64,000 bases of DNA from JAXFQS01 sp034178815 (GTDB lineage Bacteria > Verrucomicrobiota > Kiritimatiellia > RFP12 > DVOR01), in assembly GCA_034178815.1 (NCBI GenBank), contig JAXFQS010000084.1:1-64000 (forward strand), in the 5' to 3' direction. A model generated the notes under the pieces. It was given only the letters and a program-made list of their open reading frames with translations, was not told where the DNA came from and did not search any database. The position numbers and the translations under genes are program-made. This document shows positions 48,001-56,295 of this stretch, piece by piece; position 1 is the stretch's first letter, and every line of letters starts with the position of its first letter.

Positions 48001-49589
48001 GGAGAACGGCGAGAAGGCAAACCGGAGAGCCACTGGCAAGCGTCGAGATAGCGATCCCAGTAGGCCGCGACCCACTCGGGATCCTTGCATTGCGCCAGGC
48101 CGGTGGTCTCGAAGGTGATGATGTAGTTGAGGCCTTCAATTTCCCCCTGCGGCGCACCAGTCTGGCGGCACTCTTCGAAGAATCCCTCGGCGGTATCGCG
48201 TCCCAGTTTGAACCAGGGCGCCATCACGGCTCCGTCAATGCGGACTTTGAAGCGTTTGCCCGCGGCGGGGGGCTGGTCGGGGACGATGATGTAGACGAGT
48301 CCGCCGAATGGGGAGGTCAACTCGACGCGGGATTGTAGCACAGGCGCCTCGGTGGTGACAAGCGGAAAACGCTTCCAGCCCTTGGCCGCGCCGGAGAGGT
48401 CATCCTGGGTCGTGCCGATGCGGATGCGGAGGTTCCAGTCGGCGGCGCCCTCGGGGAAGGTAAAGGTTATCCGGCTACCTGCCGGGGCGAAGAGTCCTGT
48501 CGAATGCCAACGCGGAACATCAGGTTCGATTTCAATCTCGCGCGAGACGGTCGGGGTTCCGGGCTTGACCAGACCTGGATAAACTTCGGCGGCGGGGTCG
48601 GCGGGCCAATGCCTGAAGCGGTCGGTCTCGTAGGCGGCTTTGCGGGCAAGGATGGCAAGTCTGGCGAAGATGTCTTCGGGTTCCACGGGATGTTCCGGGG
48701 AGGGCACTTTGGCGGCGTCTGGGTGCTTAGCGAAAGCGGCAATCTTCTCCAGCACGCCTTGAGGGAGCGAGGGGGGCAGGACGGCGGCCATTTGGGAGAG
48801 GACGACGGCTACTTGCCGTTTCTGTTCGCGGCTGGAATAGGTGTTTTTGGCGGCAATCTGGAGTGCGTCGTCGGCGCGGGTACCGTCGGGCACGGTCTGG
48901 GGATCGAGCGGGAAGCCCTGCTTGTCGGGGCGGACGATTCCGATGTCGCCCATCAAGATGCCCATAGGGCCGAAGGTGCGATTGTCTCCGAAGTCGTCGG
49001 CGAAGGAGACGGCCCGGGAGCGGCTGGCGATTTGCTTCCAGCCCCAGCCGAGTCCGGCACCGAGGAGTCCGCCTCCATTGCGGACGAAGTCGAGATAGGC
49101 GGGGGCGTTCTGGACGGTGAAGTCGATGGAGGCGATGAGGTCGTAGCGGGGAAAGTCGGCGGTATCGGCGACGAGGGTGGATTCAATTCCGGCGCGCTTG
49201 AGGGCGTTTCGGATGGAGGGGTTTCGGTAGACGCCGATTTTGGGGGCGGGCTTGTTGCGCGAGAGCCAGCGGACGGCATTGCGGTGGAATGCTAGGGTAT
49301 CGTCGGAGAGTTTGCCGTGGGTGAGGAAGGAGGGGTGTCCGAGGTAAATGGCTCGACCTTTGCCGTAGATTGCTCCGGCGGCGGCGAAGGTCGCGGTACC
49401 GTCCCAGTTCTTGGCGCGGGCGATGGGGAAGGCTTCGTCGGAGAGGACGAGCACGGTGCCGGGGAGACCGTCGCAGTTGATGGCACGGACGCCTTCGGCG
49501 AGTTCTTTGGGGAGCGTGGCGGAGGCGGCGTGCAGCACGGGGGCGAGAAGGGCGCCGAGGAGGAGGTTTTGAAGCAGTCTATTCATCAT
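45057..49589 (-). CDS. secreted 1510-residue M60 peptidase / FGE-like / SGNH hydrolase fusion
   Basis: A signal peptide (LLQNLLLGALLAPVLHA) is followed by a GATase/ThuA-like region (about 30-260) and an M60 (enhancin-type) metallopeptidase with HEIGHNHQ (His580, Glu581, His584) and a downstream Glu. Next come an FGE-sulfatase domain (about 755-1065, LPTEAQWEWACRAG near 906), a second copy of the first region, and an SGNH esterase (Ser1308 in FLGDSIT, GVNDIWG, Asp1470 and His1473 in DGVHP). M60 enzymes cut mucin-type O-glycoproteins and SGNH enzymes remove acyl groups from glycans. The ATG overlaps the preceding stop. Confidence 0.85.
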   Translation of the reverse strand: MMNRLLQNLLLGALLAPVLHAASATLPKELAEGVRAINCDGLPGTVLVLSDEAFPIARAKNWDGTATFAAAGAIYGKGRAIYLGHPSFLTHGKLSDDTLAFHRNAVRWLSRNKPAPKIGVYRNPSIRNALKRAGIESTLVADTADFPRYDLIASIDFTVQNAPAYLDFVRNGGGLLGAGLGWGWKQIASRSRAVSFADDFGDNRTFGPMGILMGDIGIVRPDKQGFPLDPQTVPDGTRADDALQIAAKNTYSSREQKRQVAVVLSQMAAVLPPSLPQGVLEKIAAFAKHPDAAKVPSPEHPVEPEDIFARLAILARKAAYETDRFRHWPADPAAEVYPGLVKPGTPTVSREIEIEPDVPRWHSTGLFAPAGSRITFTFPEGAADWNLRIRIGTTQDDLSGAAKGWKRFPLVTTEAPVLQSRVELTSPFGGLVYIIVPDQPPAAGKRFKVRIDGAVMAPWFKLGRDTAEGFFEECRQTGAPQGEIEGLNYIITFETTGLAQCKDPEWVAAYWDRYLDACQWLSGLPSRRSPERLCSDIQLQGIGVLHDGYPMMALVNRRNPSAVILDRQALERAQAWGVYHEIGHNHQNPAWTPEGTSEVTVNLFTLLGISKVSGRSFRENGFATARAVADAKVRQWVASGKRFESWKKDPFLALEFYARLVETYGWDAMARVFAVYRKPGFAVPRTNGDKWDVFAREFSAAVKQDLAAVMRQWSLPVSEAAARHCSQYAKAPDGLVRGLVREPYKPLATTPVKGLYMGVCLTGPDEGKIELYPTRESVPEGEKAERWKGDWLLLRRIEPTPGEVFLGNPQLSSGADARHGVTLTRPYYIGVYEVTQRQWFHIMGAWRGDTFGHSEARGSLPVNGISYSHTRGHTSDGICWPFSGYEVAPDSFFGRLRELTGFRADFDLPTEAQWEWACRAGCEGPWGTGEAAAPYKVKDAKPPMSVKRDRVLDTLGRYSGNCGGVACPAAVGSYRPNLWGLYDMHGNLFEHCLDFHNTPESLLDCSGTDPVGPRDESRSHKGRRVMKGGSVLCYGDPGSCAAWGRRLGSKTAPVIGHGATGFRVCVSDCVAPQSQIAPWAEPLTAEQLAARAELTAGTRYFKVNGLAGSVYCTGKGAFPLFAARNWDRSAACVAAAGGAGKGRVVYVADDSESLELPENRGLREQIVRWLSVNGRFRKVDGSSLKDGEAAELAEFVRGGGGLLVTGTAWRWWMGALRSRGEAAAVDWPGNVLLKEFGILGGRFCVRRTAPDGFSTRTMCSLGSAVPPPELYERQRFERPNGFVASPARAGVRGIRVKAGETIAFLGDSITRLGGGDRGYIALVLAGLDAVGVKDVRAVRAGCDGQNAGDMLGRVGGILSNPEVKVLTVSCGVNDIWGYDWGRGVELEAYEQNVREIYDKAARAGVLVVPLTPTLIQENPDNDENRQLDLFADFIRAEAKRRGLPYADCRRAEVEALAKLPKTGERHFTYDGVHPVAAGHRLIAREVLKALGVPESSMPAVEKAWKRLLGD

Positions 49590-50539
49590 GGTTTCTCATT
49601 GGATGGTTCGAGAACAAGGCGAAATCCGACGGCCGCATGGCGCGTAGAGGGGTTGCACATATCGCCGAGCCAGCGGGCGTAACTGGTGCAGGCGGAGTTG
49701 CTGCCGAAGAGGTAGTTCCAGTAACTTCCGGAGCGCAGGACGCGGGTCTTGCTCTTGGAACTTGCCGGGCCCTTGGGATTGTCTCCGGCGTAGGCGGGGT
49801 GGCCCGCGGGGGCGAACCAGTCGCGGCAGAATTCGTAGGCGTTGCCGTGCATATCGTAGAGTCCCCAGGCATTGGGGCGGTAGGAGCCGACAGGGGCAGG
49901 GCCGTTGGTGCAGCCTCCGTTGGCGAAGTAGCGGCCGAGGCGGTCGAGGGCGTGGTCAGACCAGTAGGGGATGGGTTTGCCGTCGGGGCTCGGACGGTCG
50001 TAGGGTTGAGCGTCGGAGCCGTCGTTCCAGCAGGTGTCGGTGCCGGCGCGGCAGGCGACCTCCCATTGGGCTTCGGTGGGCAGATCGAAGGGGAGTCCCG
50101 TGCGGGCGCGAAGTCGGCCGAGAATAGAGTTGGTGGCGACGGCGGGGCCGCTCTTGGGCCAGTCGATGCCTTCGCGCAGGGAGCCGCGCAGGTCATTGTA
50201 GGAGAGATTCAAAGCCGGGAGCGGCCCCGTATCCTGCGTACCTCCGAGATGGTTTAATTGGCTCCTTGTGGTCTCGAAGATGGCTATGAAATAGGGGCGG
50301 GTGATGCGAACCTTACGGGCCTCATCGTTGGCACCTCTGGGGGCGGCGGGATTGCCGAGGCGGATGGGTTCGGGCGTGGGATCGACGCGACGCATCAACA
50401 CCCATTCATCGCGCCAGCGGGGGCTCGCTTCGCCGCCGGGAATCGCTTCGCGGGAGGGATAGGTTTCAACCTCCGCAGGGCCACCACCGATACGAACCGC
50501 TAGATAGAGCGCAGAGGAAAGTAGCAAAATGGGATTCAC
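49586..50539 (-). CDS. secreted FGE-sulfatase (SUMF1) domain protein
   Basis: This 317-residue protein starts at GTG with a short signal sequence (PILLLSSALYLAV). It consists of one FGE-type domain: VRITRPYFIAIFETT, DLPTEAQWEVACRAG, NAWGLYDMHGNAYEFCRDWF and a final GFRLVLE. It is clearly paralogous to the FGE region of the next gene, including the shared preface (ETYPSREAIPGGE versus ELYPTRESVPEGE). FGE activity on sulfatases cannot be assumed; many such domains bind glycans or have other roles. Overlaps the sigma gene by 4 bases (GTGA). Confidence 0.85.
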   Translation of the reverse strand: MNPILLLSSALYLAVRIGGGPAEVETYPSREAIPGGEASPRWRDEWVLMRRVDPTPEPIRLGNPAAPRGANDEARKVRITRPYFIAIFETTRSQLNHLGGTQDTGPLPALNLSYNDLRGSLREGIDWPKSGPAVATNSILGRLRARTGLPFDLPTEAQWEVACRAGTDTCWNDGSDAQPYDRPSPDGKPIPYWSDHALDRLGRYFANGGCTNGPAPVGSYRPNAWGLYDMHGNAYEFCRDWFAPAGHPAYAGDNPKGPASSKSKTRVLRSGSYWNYLFGSNSACTSYARWLGDMCNPSTRHAAVGFRLVLEPSNEKP

Positions 50540-51573
50540 TTGAGAACTCCTCCCCCGGCCACCGTCGCGAACGACCCGTTCATGCGCCAGGCAGGCGGGT
50601 TGGGCGAGCATTCGAGATCCAGAAGGCGAACCCCGAAGACCCCCTCCGTGCTGGGTTTCTCCGCCGTCAAAGGCGCGACCGAGGCGTTCAGTCGGGGAGT
50701 CGCGACCCGCCCCCAAATATCCTCCCCGATCTGAACCAACAAGAGATTCGCCGTAAAGGTGCCCGACGGTGTGGATACTTCGCACGGTGCCATCAGAACC
50801 GCGCCATCGTTGACAATCGAGGGGCGGATGCGCTGCTTGCAGAGTCGGTCGGAGCAGAGATAGATGTCTGCCGAAAGCCCTTGAATCGCCCCCAGCCGAC
50901 GCCCCGGGCAGACCAGTTGAAGCCCGTCGCCCAGCCAGATTTCCTGCCGCATCACGCGCCCGGAGGGGCGCATCAGATGGATGCCGAGAAGGAGTCCCGC
51001 CGCCGCTAGAAGCACTAGGCAACTCTTTCCGATCGCGCGCGCTGCCGGAGTTTGGAGCAACCCGCCAAGATAGATGCGTGCATAGTGCAGGCGGGACTTG
51101 ACGGTGCCTTCCGGGATAGAGAGGATTTTGGCAATCCGCGCCACCGGGATGTCCATAAAATAGTGCATCAGGATGGCTTCGCGCATCTCTTTCGGAAGCG
51201 AGTCGATGCTCTTGCGCAAGGTTTCCGCGTCCAGGCCTTGGCCCAACCGATTGGTGCTTTCCGTATCGGTCGATTCGGGCGGGGAGTCGGTCACCACCAT
51301 CCTCTTGAAGGCCTGCGTGCGCACCATCTGGAGGTGAAAGTTCCGCAGAATAGCCGAGAGCCAGGCGTAGAAGGAGTCGGCAGAGCGGCAGGTATCGATT
51401 CGTTCGATTGCCCGCTCGAAGGTACGGAACACCAAGTCCTCCGCCGTGTGCGCGTCCACCCCGAAAGCGCGGGCTTCGGCCTTGAGACGGGTGCGGTACC
51501 GCGCCACCATCAGACGCGCCCCGCGCTCCGCATCGGTGCGTATCGCCAAGAGTATATCGTCCGTATCTTCCAT
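50536..51573 (-). CDS. ECF sigma factor fused to a membrane segment and an exported domain
   Basis: Residues 1-90 form sigma region 2 (AEDLVFRTFERAI, FYAWLSAILRN) and about 115-170 region 4 (LPKEMREAILMHYFMDIPV, IPEGTVKSRLHYAR). A single hydrophobic helix at about 182-200 follows, then about 140 residues with four Cys and no recognised fold. This puts a sensor-like or anti-sigma-like part in the same chain as the sigma factor. There is no separate anti-sigma gene. The gene sits 2 bases after the GH78 gene and overlaps the FGE gene, inside the operon it may control. Confidence 0.85.
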   Translation of the reverse strand: MEDTDDILLAIRTDAERGARLMVARYRTRLKAEARAFGVDAHTAEDLVFRTFERAIERIDTCRSADSFYAWLSAILRNFHLQMVRTQAFKRMVVTDSPPESTDTESTNRLGQGLDAETLRKSIDSLPKEMREAILMHYFMDIPVARIAKILSIPEGTVKSRLHYARIYLGGLLQTPAARAIGKSCLVLLAAAGLLLGIHLMRPSGRVMRQEIWLGDGLQLVCPGRRLGAIQGLSADIYLCSDRLCKQRIRPSIVNDGAVLMAPCEVSTPSGTFTANLLLVQIGEDIWGRVATPRLNASVAPLTAEKPSTEGVFGVRLLDLECSPNPPAWRMNGSFATVAGGGVLK

Positions 51574-51575
51574 AA

Positions 51576-53990
51576 CTAGAGGTTGATTTCGTTGACCCCC
51601 GCAGATAGGTTCCTCACGAGCCCATTCCAACGTAGCACCGCCGGCAGCCCGTCGGGCACCACCACGCGACCGGAAAGTTTAGTCCCCTCGAAATGCAAGT
51701 CGCAGACGAGTTTCCCCTTCGGGTGCGGAAAGGTCGAACGAATCCACTTCAATGGGCCCGGCTGGGGCGCAATCTCGACCGACGAAAAACCGTATTCCGT
51801 CGGGCGAATCCCACACAGCAGCGTCTGGAAATGGAACGCTGGATGCGCCGACCAGGCATGGCAGTCGCTCCGCGTCCCAAGCCAACCTTCCTCCGGCGTC
51901 GTCGCGAATCCGTACGCCACCGCCTCACGCCAGATGCCTAGCCGTTTCAGGAACAAATCGGGACGCCCCACGGCCTTGTAGGCCGAAAACAGATAGTGGG
52001 AAAAATAGATGCCCGTGCGTACCAGCCCACCCCCTTCGCGCGTAGCATTCGCCTCCAGCGCCGACACCACTCGGGGCAACTGGTTCGTATCAAACGCCCC
52101 GACGAGAATCCCCAGAGCCTGCGCATGCTCGGTAAAGACCTGTCCCCCTGGATCATCGGCTATCAACCCCCTTGCTTCGTTCCAAAACCGCCGCATCACG
52201 CCTTGCACGCAACGCGCAGAATGCTTGCGAAGTCCCGCCGCAAAATCCAGGTTTCCCGCCGCTGCCTCCGCATCCGCCGCCCTCAGTAGCGCCAACGCCC
52301 AATGCAAAGTGATGGGTGCCGTCAGCCTCGGAGTCTTGCCCTGAATATGCCCCCAATCTAGAAAACACCACCCCGGAAGATACTCGAGAATTCCCTCCGC
52401 ATTCTCGTACTGCTCAATCGCAGCAAGCGTATGACGCATCCCCGGAAGCATCTTCCGAAGACCCGGCAAATCGTCACGCCACAGGGCATAATCTCCCACC
52501 GCCATCGGTAGACAGATAGAATAGGTTCCCGACTCCTGAAGGCGCCTGCTGGGGGTATTCATAGGCAGGAATCCGTCCCGGAAGCGCGAATCGTCGAAGA
52601 GCCCGATAGCCCTTCTCACGAGGCGGGCGTCTGGCGTCATCGCGGCCGAGACAAGCCAATCAACCCGGCTGTCTCCGCCGTACATCTGCTGTTCAATGAA
52701 AGGGCAGTCGAAGAACATCTCGTGGGAACACATCTCCATCGCCCGATTGCAGATTCGGTTGATCTGCGCGAGTTGGGAATCGCTTGCCTCGAAGGCATTC
52801 TCCGCATCGGCAGGGTAGCGCGTCTCCTCTAGGACAAGACGCTTCAAAGTGAGCGGATCATCGGCTGTTTCAACCGTCAGCACGCTCCACCTTCCGCAGC
52901 GCCACCAAGGCGTAGTGAAGGAGGCGTCCTGTCTACCGTCTGGAAGAAAGGTGTCTTGGAAAAGCCCCGGCACAATCTTGCCCTCTCGCTGGTTCCTGCG
53001 CCCCTTCTGCCCCGCCACCTTGTCGCTTTGGCCGTCCGGAATCACGAGCGATTCGGTCCAGCCCCAAGCAATCTTCGCGCCCTTCCCGCCTCCGACATGG
53101 AGTTGGGGATAGAAGCAGAAGTAGTTGCCCAAGTCAATCACGAACTGCCGTTTGGAGTGGGCGGGAACGACCAGCAGAGCATCCTTCGAAAGGAGTTCGT
53201 CAAAGCCTTTGTCTCCCGAGATTCCAACGCGCCGCCGCGCGGCGAGCTGGTCAGGGATATCGGTCGGCCAAAGGCGCAGATCGCGCTCTTTGCGTACGCC
53301 GCAAGCGTGCCGTTTGGGTATTGGAGTTGCAACGATGGAGGGAGTATACAGTTTTTCGGGGAGTGCGTCAAGAAAAGAGGTTCCGGTGATTTGGACTTGG
53401 TGTCCGCCGCCCCAACTGCCGCCGCCGGGACCGCACGCCTCCATGGTGGAAAGGAGTCCGCATTTCCAGGCGCCTCGGCCTGTGGTGAGAAGCGGGTCGT
53501 AACTACCGGATGCCTTGAGGATGAGGCGGGCGCGGCCGGAACTCAGCTGCGCCAACGGGGCGGCCTCACCCATTTGGGTGACAATAACTTTGAGGTTGTG
53601 CCGCCCTGGATCGAGGTCGATGCGATAACTCTGGTAGAACCAGCGCGCGGGGGTGCCTCTATGCGGTCCACGGGCGAGGAGTCTGCCGTCGAGGAAGAGC
53701 CAAAAGCGCTCATCCGCGGAGATGTCGATTTCCAGCGGTTCGTCGCCTTGTCGGTCGAAATCGCAGGTATAGTATTCGACATTGACCTTGCGGTGGCGCG
53801 GGGCGGGGCCATTGGCGGCAATCCACCTTGCCTGGTCGATGGGGGTCATCGCGACGAGGTTGACATTGCCGGGAATGGGCGGCGGATCGCGGAAGATCTG
53901 TTCGACTTTATTGGCAAAGCCCCCCGTCGCGAGGATGGCGAAAAGGGTAGCGGGGAGCAGGCGGTCAAAGCGGGGGAGTCCGGGTTGCAT
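51576..53990 (-). CDS. secreted GH78-type alpha-L-rhamnosidase-like protein
   Basis: This 804-residue protein has a signal peptide (RLLPATLFAILATGGFA) and a beta-sandwich N-terminal half with jelly-roll motifs (ADERFWLFLDGRLLARGPHRG). The (alpha/alpha)6 barrel region includes the GH78-like FDCPFIEQQMYGGDSRVDW (family form DCPQRER.GWTGDA) and LEYLPGWCFLDWG. A C-terminal beta domain closes it. Acidic residues at the family positions are present, but the variant motif means the sugar is uncertain. An in-frame 76-residue extension into the next gene is rejected. Confidence 0.8.
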   Translation of the reverse strand: MQPGLPRFDRLLPATLFAILATGGFANKVEQIFRDPPPIPGNVNLVAMTPIDQARWIAANGPAPRHRKVNVEYYTCDFDRQGDEPLEIDISADERFWLFLDGRLLARGPHRGTPARWFYQSYRIDLDPGRHNLKVIVTQMGEAAPLAQLSSGRARLILKASGSYDPLLTTGRGAWKCGLLSTMEACGPGGGSWGGGHQVQITGTSFLDALPEKLYTPSIVATPIPKRHACGVRKERDLRLWPTDIPDQLAARRRVGISGDKGFDELLSKDALLVVPAHSKRQFVIDLGNYFCFYPQLHVGGGKGAKIAWGWTESLVIPDGQSDKVAGQKGRRNQREGKIVPGLFQDTFLPDGRQDASFTTPWWRCGRWSVLTVETADDPLTLKRLVLEETRYPADAENAFEASDSQLAQINRICNRAMEMCSHEMFFDCPFIEQQMYGGDSRVDWLVSAAMTPDARLVRRAIGLFDDSRFRDGFLPMNTPSRRLQESGTYSICLPMAVGDYALWRDDLPGLRKMLPGMRHTLAAIEQYENAEGILEYLPGWCFLDWGHIQGKTPRLTAPITLHWALALLRAADAEAAAGNLDFAAGLRKHSARCVQGVMRRFWNEARGLIADDPGGQVFTEHAQALGILVGAFDTNQLPRVVSALEANATREGGGLVRTGIYFSHYLFSAYKAVGRPDLFLKRLGIWREAVAYGFATTPEEGWLGTRSDCHAWSAHPAFHFQTLLCGIRPTEYGFSSVEIAPQPGPLKWIRSTFPHPKGKLVCDLHFEGTKLSGRVVVPDGLPAVLRWNGLVRNLSAGVNEINL

Positions 53991-54036
53991 ACACTCTATT
54001 AGATGCGCCGGGACGCCTTTGGGTTCACCGCCCAAT

Positions 54037-55935
54037 CTAGTAAATGAGGATTCCGGAGGGGAGTCGGCAGTCTCTTCCGAGCACTTCGATTTCGCTGAAG
54101 GTCGAGCAGGTGGAGTCGAGCACGCCGAAGGCAATCCGGATGGCTGTCGCGCGGGTGAACATAAAGTCGCCGCCGGGGGCGCTGATTTCTGCCTTGAGGG
54201 CCCCCGAACTCGTCGCATCGTCGACGCCTACGGTGTAGGCCTGAACCGTATCGACGCGTCTAAAGAAGTCCTCTCCTTCGTAGCGGACATAGAGGGTGTC
54301 GATTGCGATGCCATCTCGTAAAGCGTTGTAGAAGTAGGTCCAAAAGCGCAATCCGCTGATGTCTTTCGGGGATGCGAAGGTGCATTCGGCGACTGCGTAG
54401 CTGCCAATCGGGTAGATGGCACCGACAAGGTTTTTATCGCCTTTGACGATTCCGTTGGTCAACACGCTCACATCGTTTGTGCAGCCGTAGAGGGAGTTGT
54501 GAACCTCATTGGTGATGAAGGTGAAGGTACTCTCCTTGTGGCGCAGGAGATTACCGGCGGCGGGCAGGAGGATTTCCGAGGAGGAATCCCAATCGGTCGC
54601 GCGCCAGTCGTACTTCGGCGCGAGGAATCGGGTGGCGCGAACTTCCATCAGTCCGGCGCCGGAGTTGTCGGCTCTGCCGAAGGCGACGCAGAAGGCTTTG
54701 GCCATTGGCGCGAGCGGAGCGGTGGGATCCGGGCAGTAGGCGCGAAGGAGATAACACTTGTCGGAAGCGTTGTTGTCCAACCCAACCGAGACTGGGTCTA
54801 GGGCGATGGTGTGCCAGGCGTCGTCGGCCGTCTGGTAGGAGAGCGAAACGATTTCGACGCCGTCTCTTCCGCCGTCGCTCCAGCGGGTGTACAATTCGAA
54901 CGAGCCGATGTCCTGCGGGTAGGGTAGCGTGAAGGTCAAGGAGCCGTTGTCGCCCATTCCGTAGAAGGCGGCGGTGTTATTGTTTGCGCAGACATTGTCG
55001 ACCAGCGCGGCCAGATCGCTATGGGTCGCCACGGCATCCGCGACCGTGCCTTGTTCGCCGGAGACGGTGGCGCCCTCTTGCGCGAAGAGGTTCAACTCCT
55101 TCAGTTTCGGCTTGACGGCCGACTCGGTCCAAACGCTGGTCTCCCAGTAGGGGGTGCCTTTGGGGACATAGACGGGCTTGACGATGGTGTCGCCAATGAT
55201 GGTGGTCAGATCGGTATCCCACTTGAGAAAAACCTGACCGTCGACCGCCGGAGGTTCCGGCGCCAAGGTGGTGACATCGCTGCCGGATTCGACTTCGTCC
55301 AAGGTCTTGATGGTCTGACCGTCCTGGTCGAGGAAGGTGACGGTATAGGTGGAGGCAACGCTCACCGAGCCGATGACCTCAACTTCGACCAGCGTAGTGC
55401 CATTGTTGTGCATCGTGCCGAAGGTCACCACCAGCCGCTCGGCATCCGTTGCAAAGTTCGAACCATCGGTATTGGCTAGATTGTACCAGTACCCATTCTT
55501 GCCCGACGGCTTGTTCTCGTAGGGAGCGCTCAAAATTGGCTTGGAATTCCCACTCGAGACGGCTTCAATCGAGTTGACCTGAATGCCGACGCGCCCCTTA
55601 GAGCCGTAAATCCAAAAACGCAAGCGGGAGAGATTCGCCTTGCCCGGAAAAATAATCGTCATCACCGCATTGTCGCCGACCGAATAGGCTAGCCCCGCTG
55701 CAGCACCTTTGGGAATCACCCCATTGTTCAAGACCGAAGCATCACCCAGCGTAGCCGCCGCCCAGGCCCCCTCATTGCCCGAAAAAGAGAGTACCGTTCC
55801 TGCCGCGAGCATCAAATTGCCCTCCTCCGCGCTCGTCGCCGTCGTGGCGGAAGTGAATGTGCCGTCTGTCCAGACAGGATCAGCAAAAACCGGCAACGCG
55901 AAAAACAGGCAGACCATCAGTCGCAATCGTTTCAT
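54037..55935 (-). CDS. secreted repeat protein with discoidin-like and InlB-type repeats
   Basis: This 632-residue protein has a signal peptide (MVCLFFALPVFA) and three related regions of about 150 residues (near 25-180, 265-430 and 450-625), each with an LRFW or SFELYTRW strand followed by a DGI or DGVEI-type turn, like carbohydrate-binding discoidin modules. Between the first two is one InlB/Listeria-Bacteroides repeat (YTVTFLDQDGQTI... FLKWDTDLTTI). GGAGG 6 bases upstream sets the ATG. First gene of the sigma/M60 operon. No sorting tail is visible at the C-terminus. Confidence 0.75.
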   Translation of the reverse strand: MKRLRLMVCLFFALPVFADPVWTDGTFTSATTATSAEEGNLMLAAGTVLSFSGNEGAWAAATLGDASVLNNGVIPKGAAAGLAYSVGDNAVMTIIFPGKANLSRLRFWIYGSKGRVGIQVNSIEAVSSGNSKPILSAPYENKPSGKNGYWYNLANTDGSNFATDAERLVVTFGTMHNNGTTLVEVEVIGSVSVASTYTVTFLDQDGQTIKTLDEVESGSDVTTLAPEPPAVDGQVFLKWDTDLTTIIGDTIVKPVYVPKGTPYWETSVWTESAVKPKLKELNLFAQEGATVSGEQGTVADAVATHSDLAALVDNVCANNNTAAFYGMGDNGSLTFTLPYPQDIGSFELYTRWSDGGRDGVEIVSLSYQTADDAWHTIALDPVSVGLDNNASDKCYLLRAYCPDPTAPLAPMAKAFCVAFGRADNSGAGLMEVRATRFLAPKYDWRATDWDSSSEILLPAAGNLLRHKESTFTFITNEVHNSLYGCTNDVSVLTNGIVKGDKNLVGAIYPIGSYAVAECTFASPKDISGLRFWTYFYNALRDGIAIDTLYVRYEGEDFFRRVDTVQAYTVGVDDATSSGALKAEISAPGGDFMFTRATAIRIAFGVLDSTCSTFSEIEVLGRDCRLPSGILIY

Positions 55936-56234
55936 AATGAACCTCCGTGTCAAAACTTAAGCCTCTAAGATTTAAAGATGCGCCCAATCAAAACCTAGTT
56001 CAAACAAAATTCACAAAATCAGCCACAACTGCTCCATCCCGCCCTCCAATGGCGCAAAAGATTCCTACCCCCGCCCCCAAAAGGAATCTATCACCGCAAA
56101 CCTTTTCCAAATACCCCTTACCCCCGTAGGTGTCAACCAACGCCAGCCACTCAAAAATACCATCTCAAAAGAGGCGGAAAACGCCAATCGCCACGCCCTT
56201 CCTGCTCAACATCCGCCCCGCCAAACACCAGAAC
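55936..56234 (-). other. A/T-richer upstream region of the secreted-protein operon
   Basis: No gene is visible. The region nearest the ATG (55950-56040) is unusually A/T-rich for this genome. On the minus strand TTGAAC at about 56000 followed 17 bases later by CATCTT is the best promoter-like pair, and GAAC there could equally be part of an ECF-type -35 box. Neither is convincing. Repeat elements occupy 56060-56142. Confidence 0.4.
56060..56142 (+). repeat. dispersed intergenic elements upstream of the secreted-protein operon
   Basis: GATTCCT (56060-56066) and AGGAATC (56082-56088) form a 7-bp stem around a C-rich loop. GTAGGTGTCAACCAACG (56126-56142) is a further AGGTnnnnACCn unit. Confidence 0.6.
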
Positions 56235-56266
56235 AAAAAAAAGGCGCGACCAAAAATGGCCGCGCC
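56235..56266 (-). terminator. intrinsic terminator after proB
   Basis: GGCGCG and CC (56243-56251) pair with GG and CGCGCC (56258-56266) with one mismatch. On the minus strand eight T follow. Confidence 0.9.
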
Positions 56267-56295
56267 TCAAACACCTTTCGATATGGCAGATAGGC

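Noticed and set aside
54037..55935. PEP-CTERM exosortase substrate
   Set aside because: The secreted protein ends LPSGILIY with no hydrophobic helix or basic tail, so it is not an evident exosortase target.
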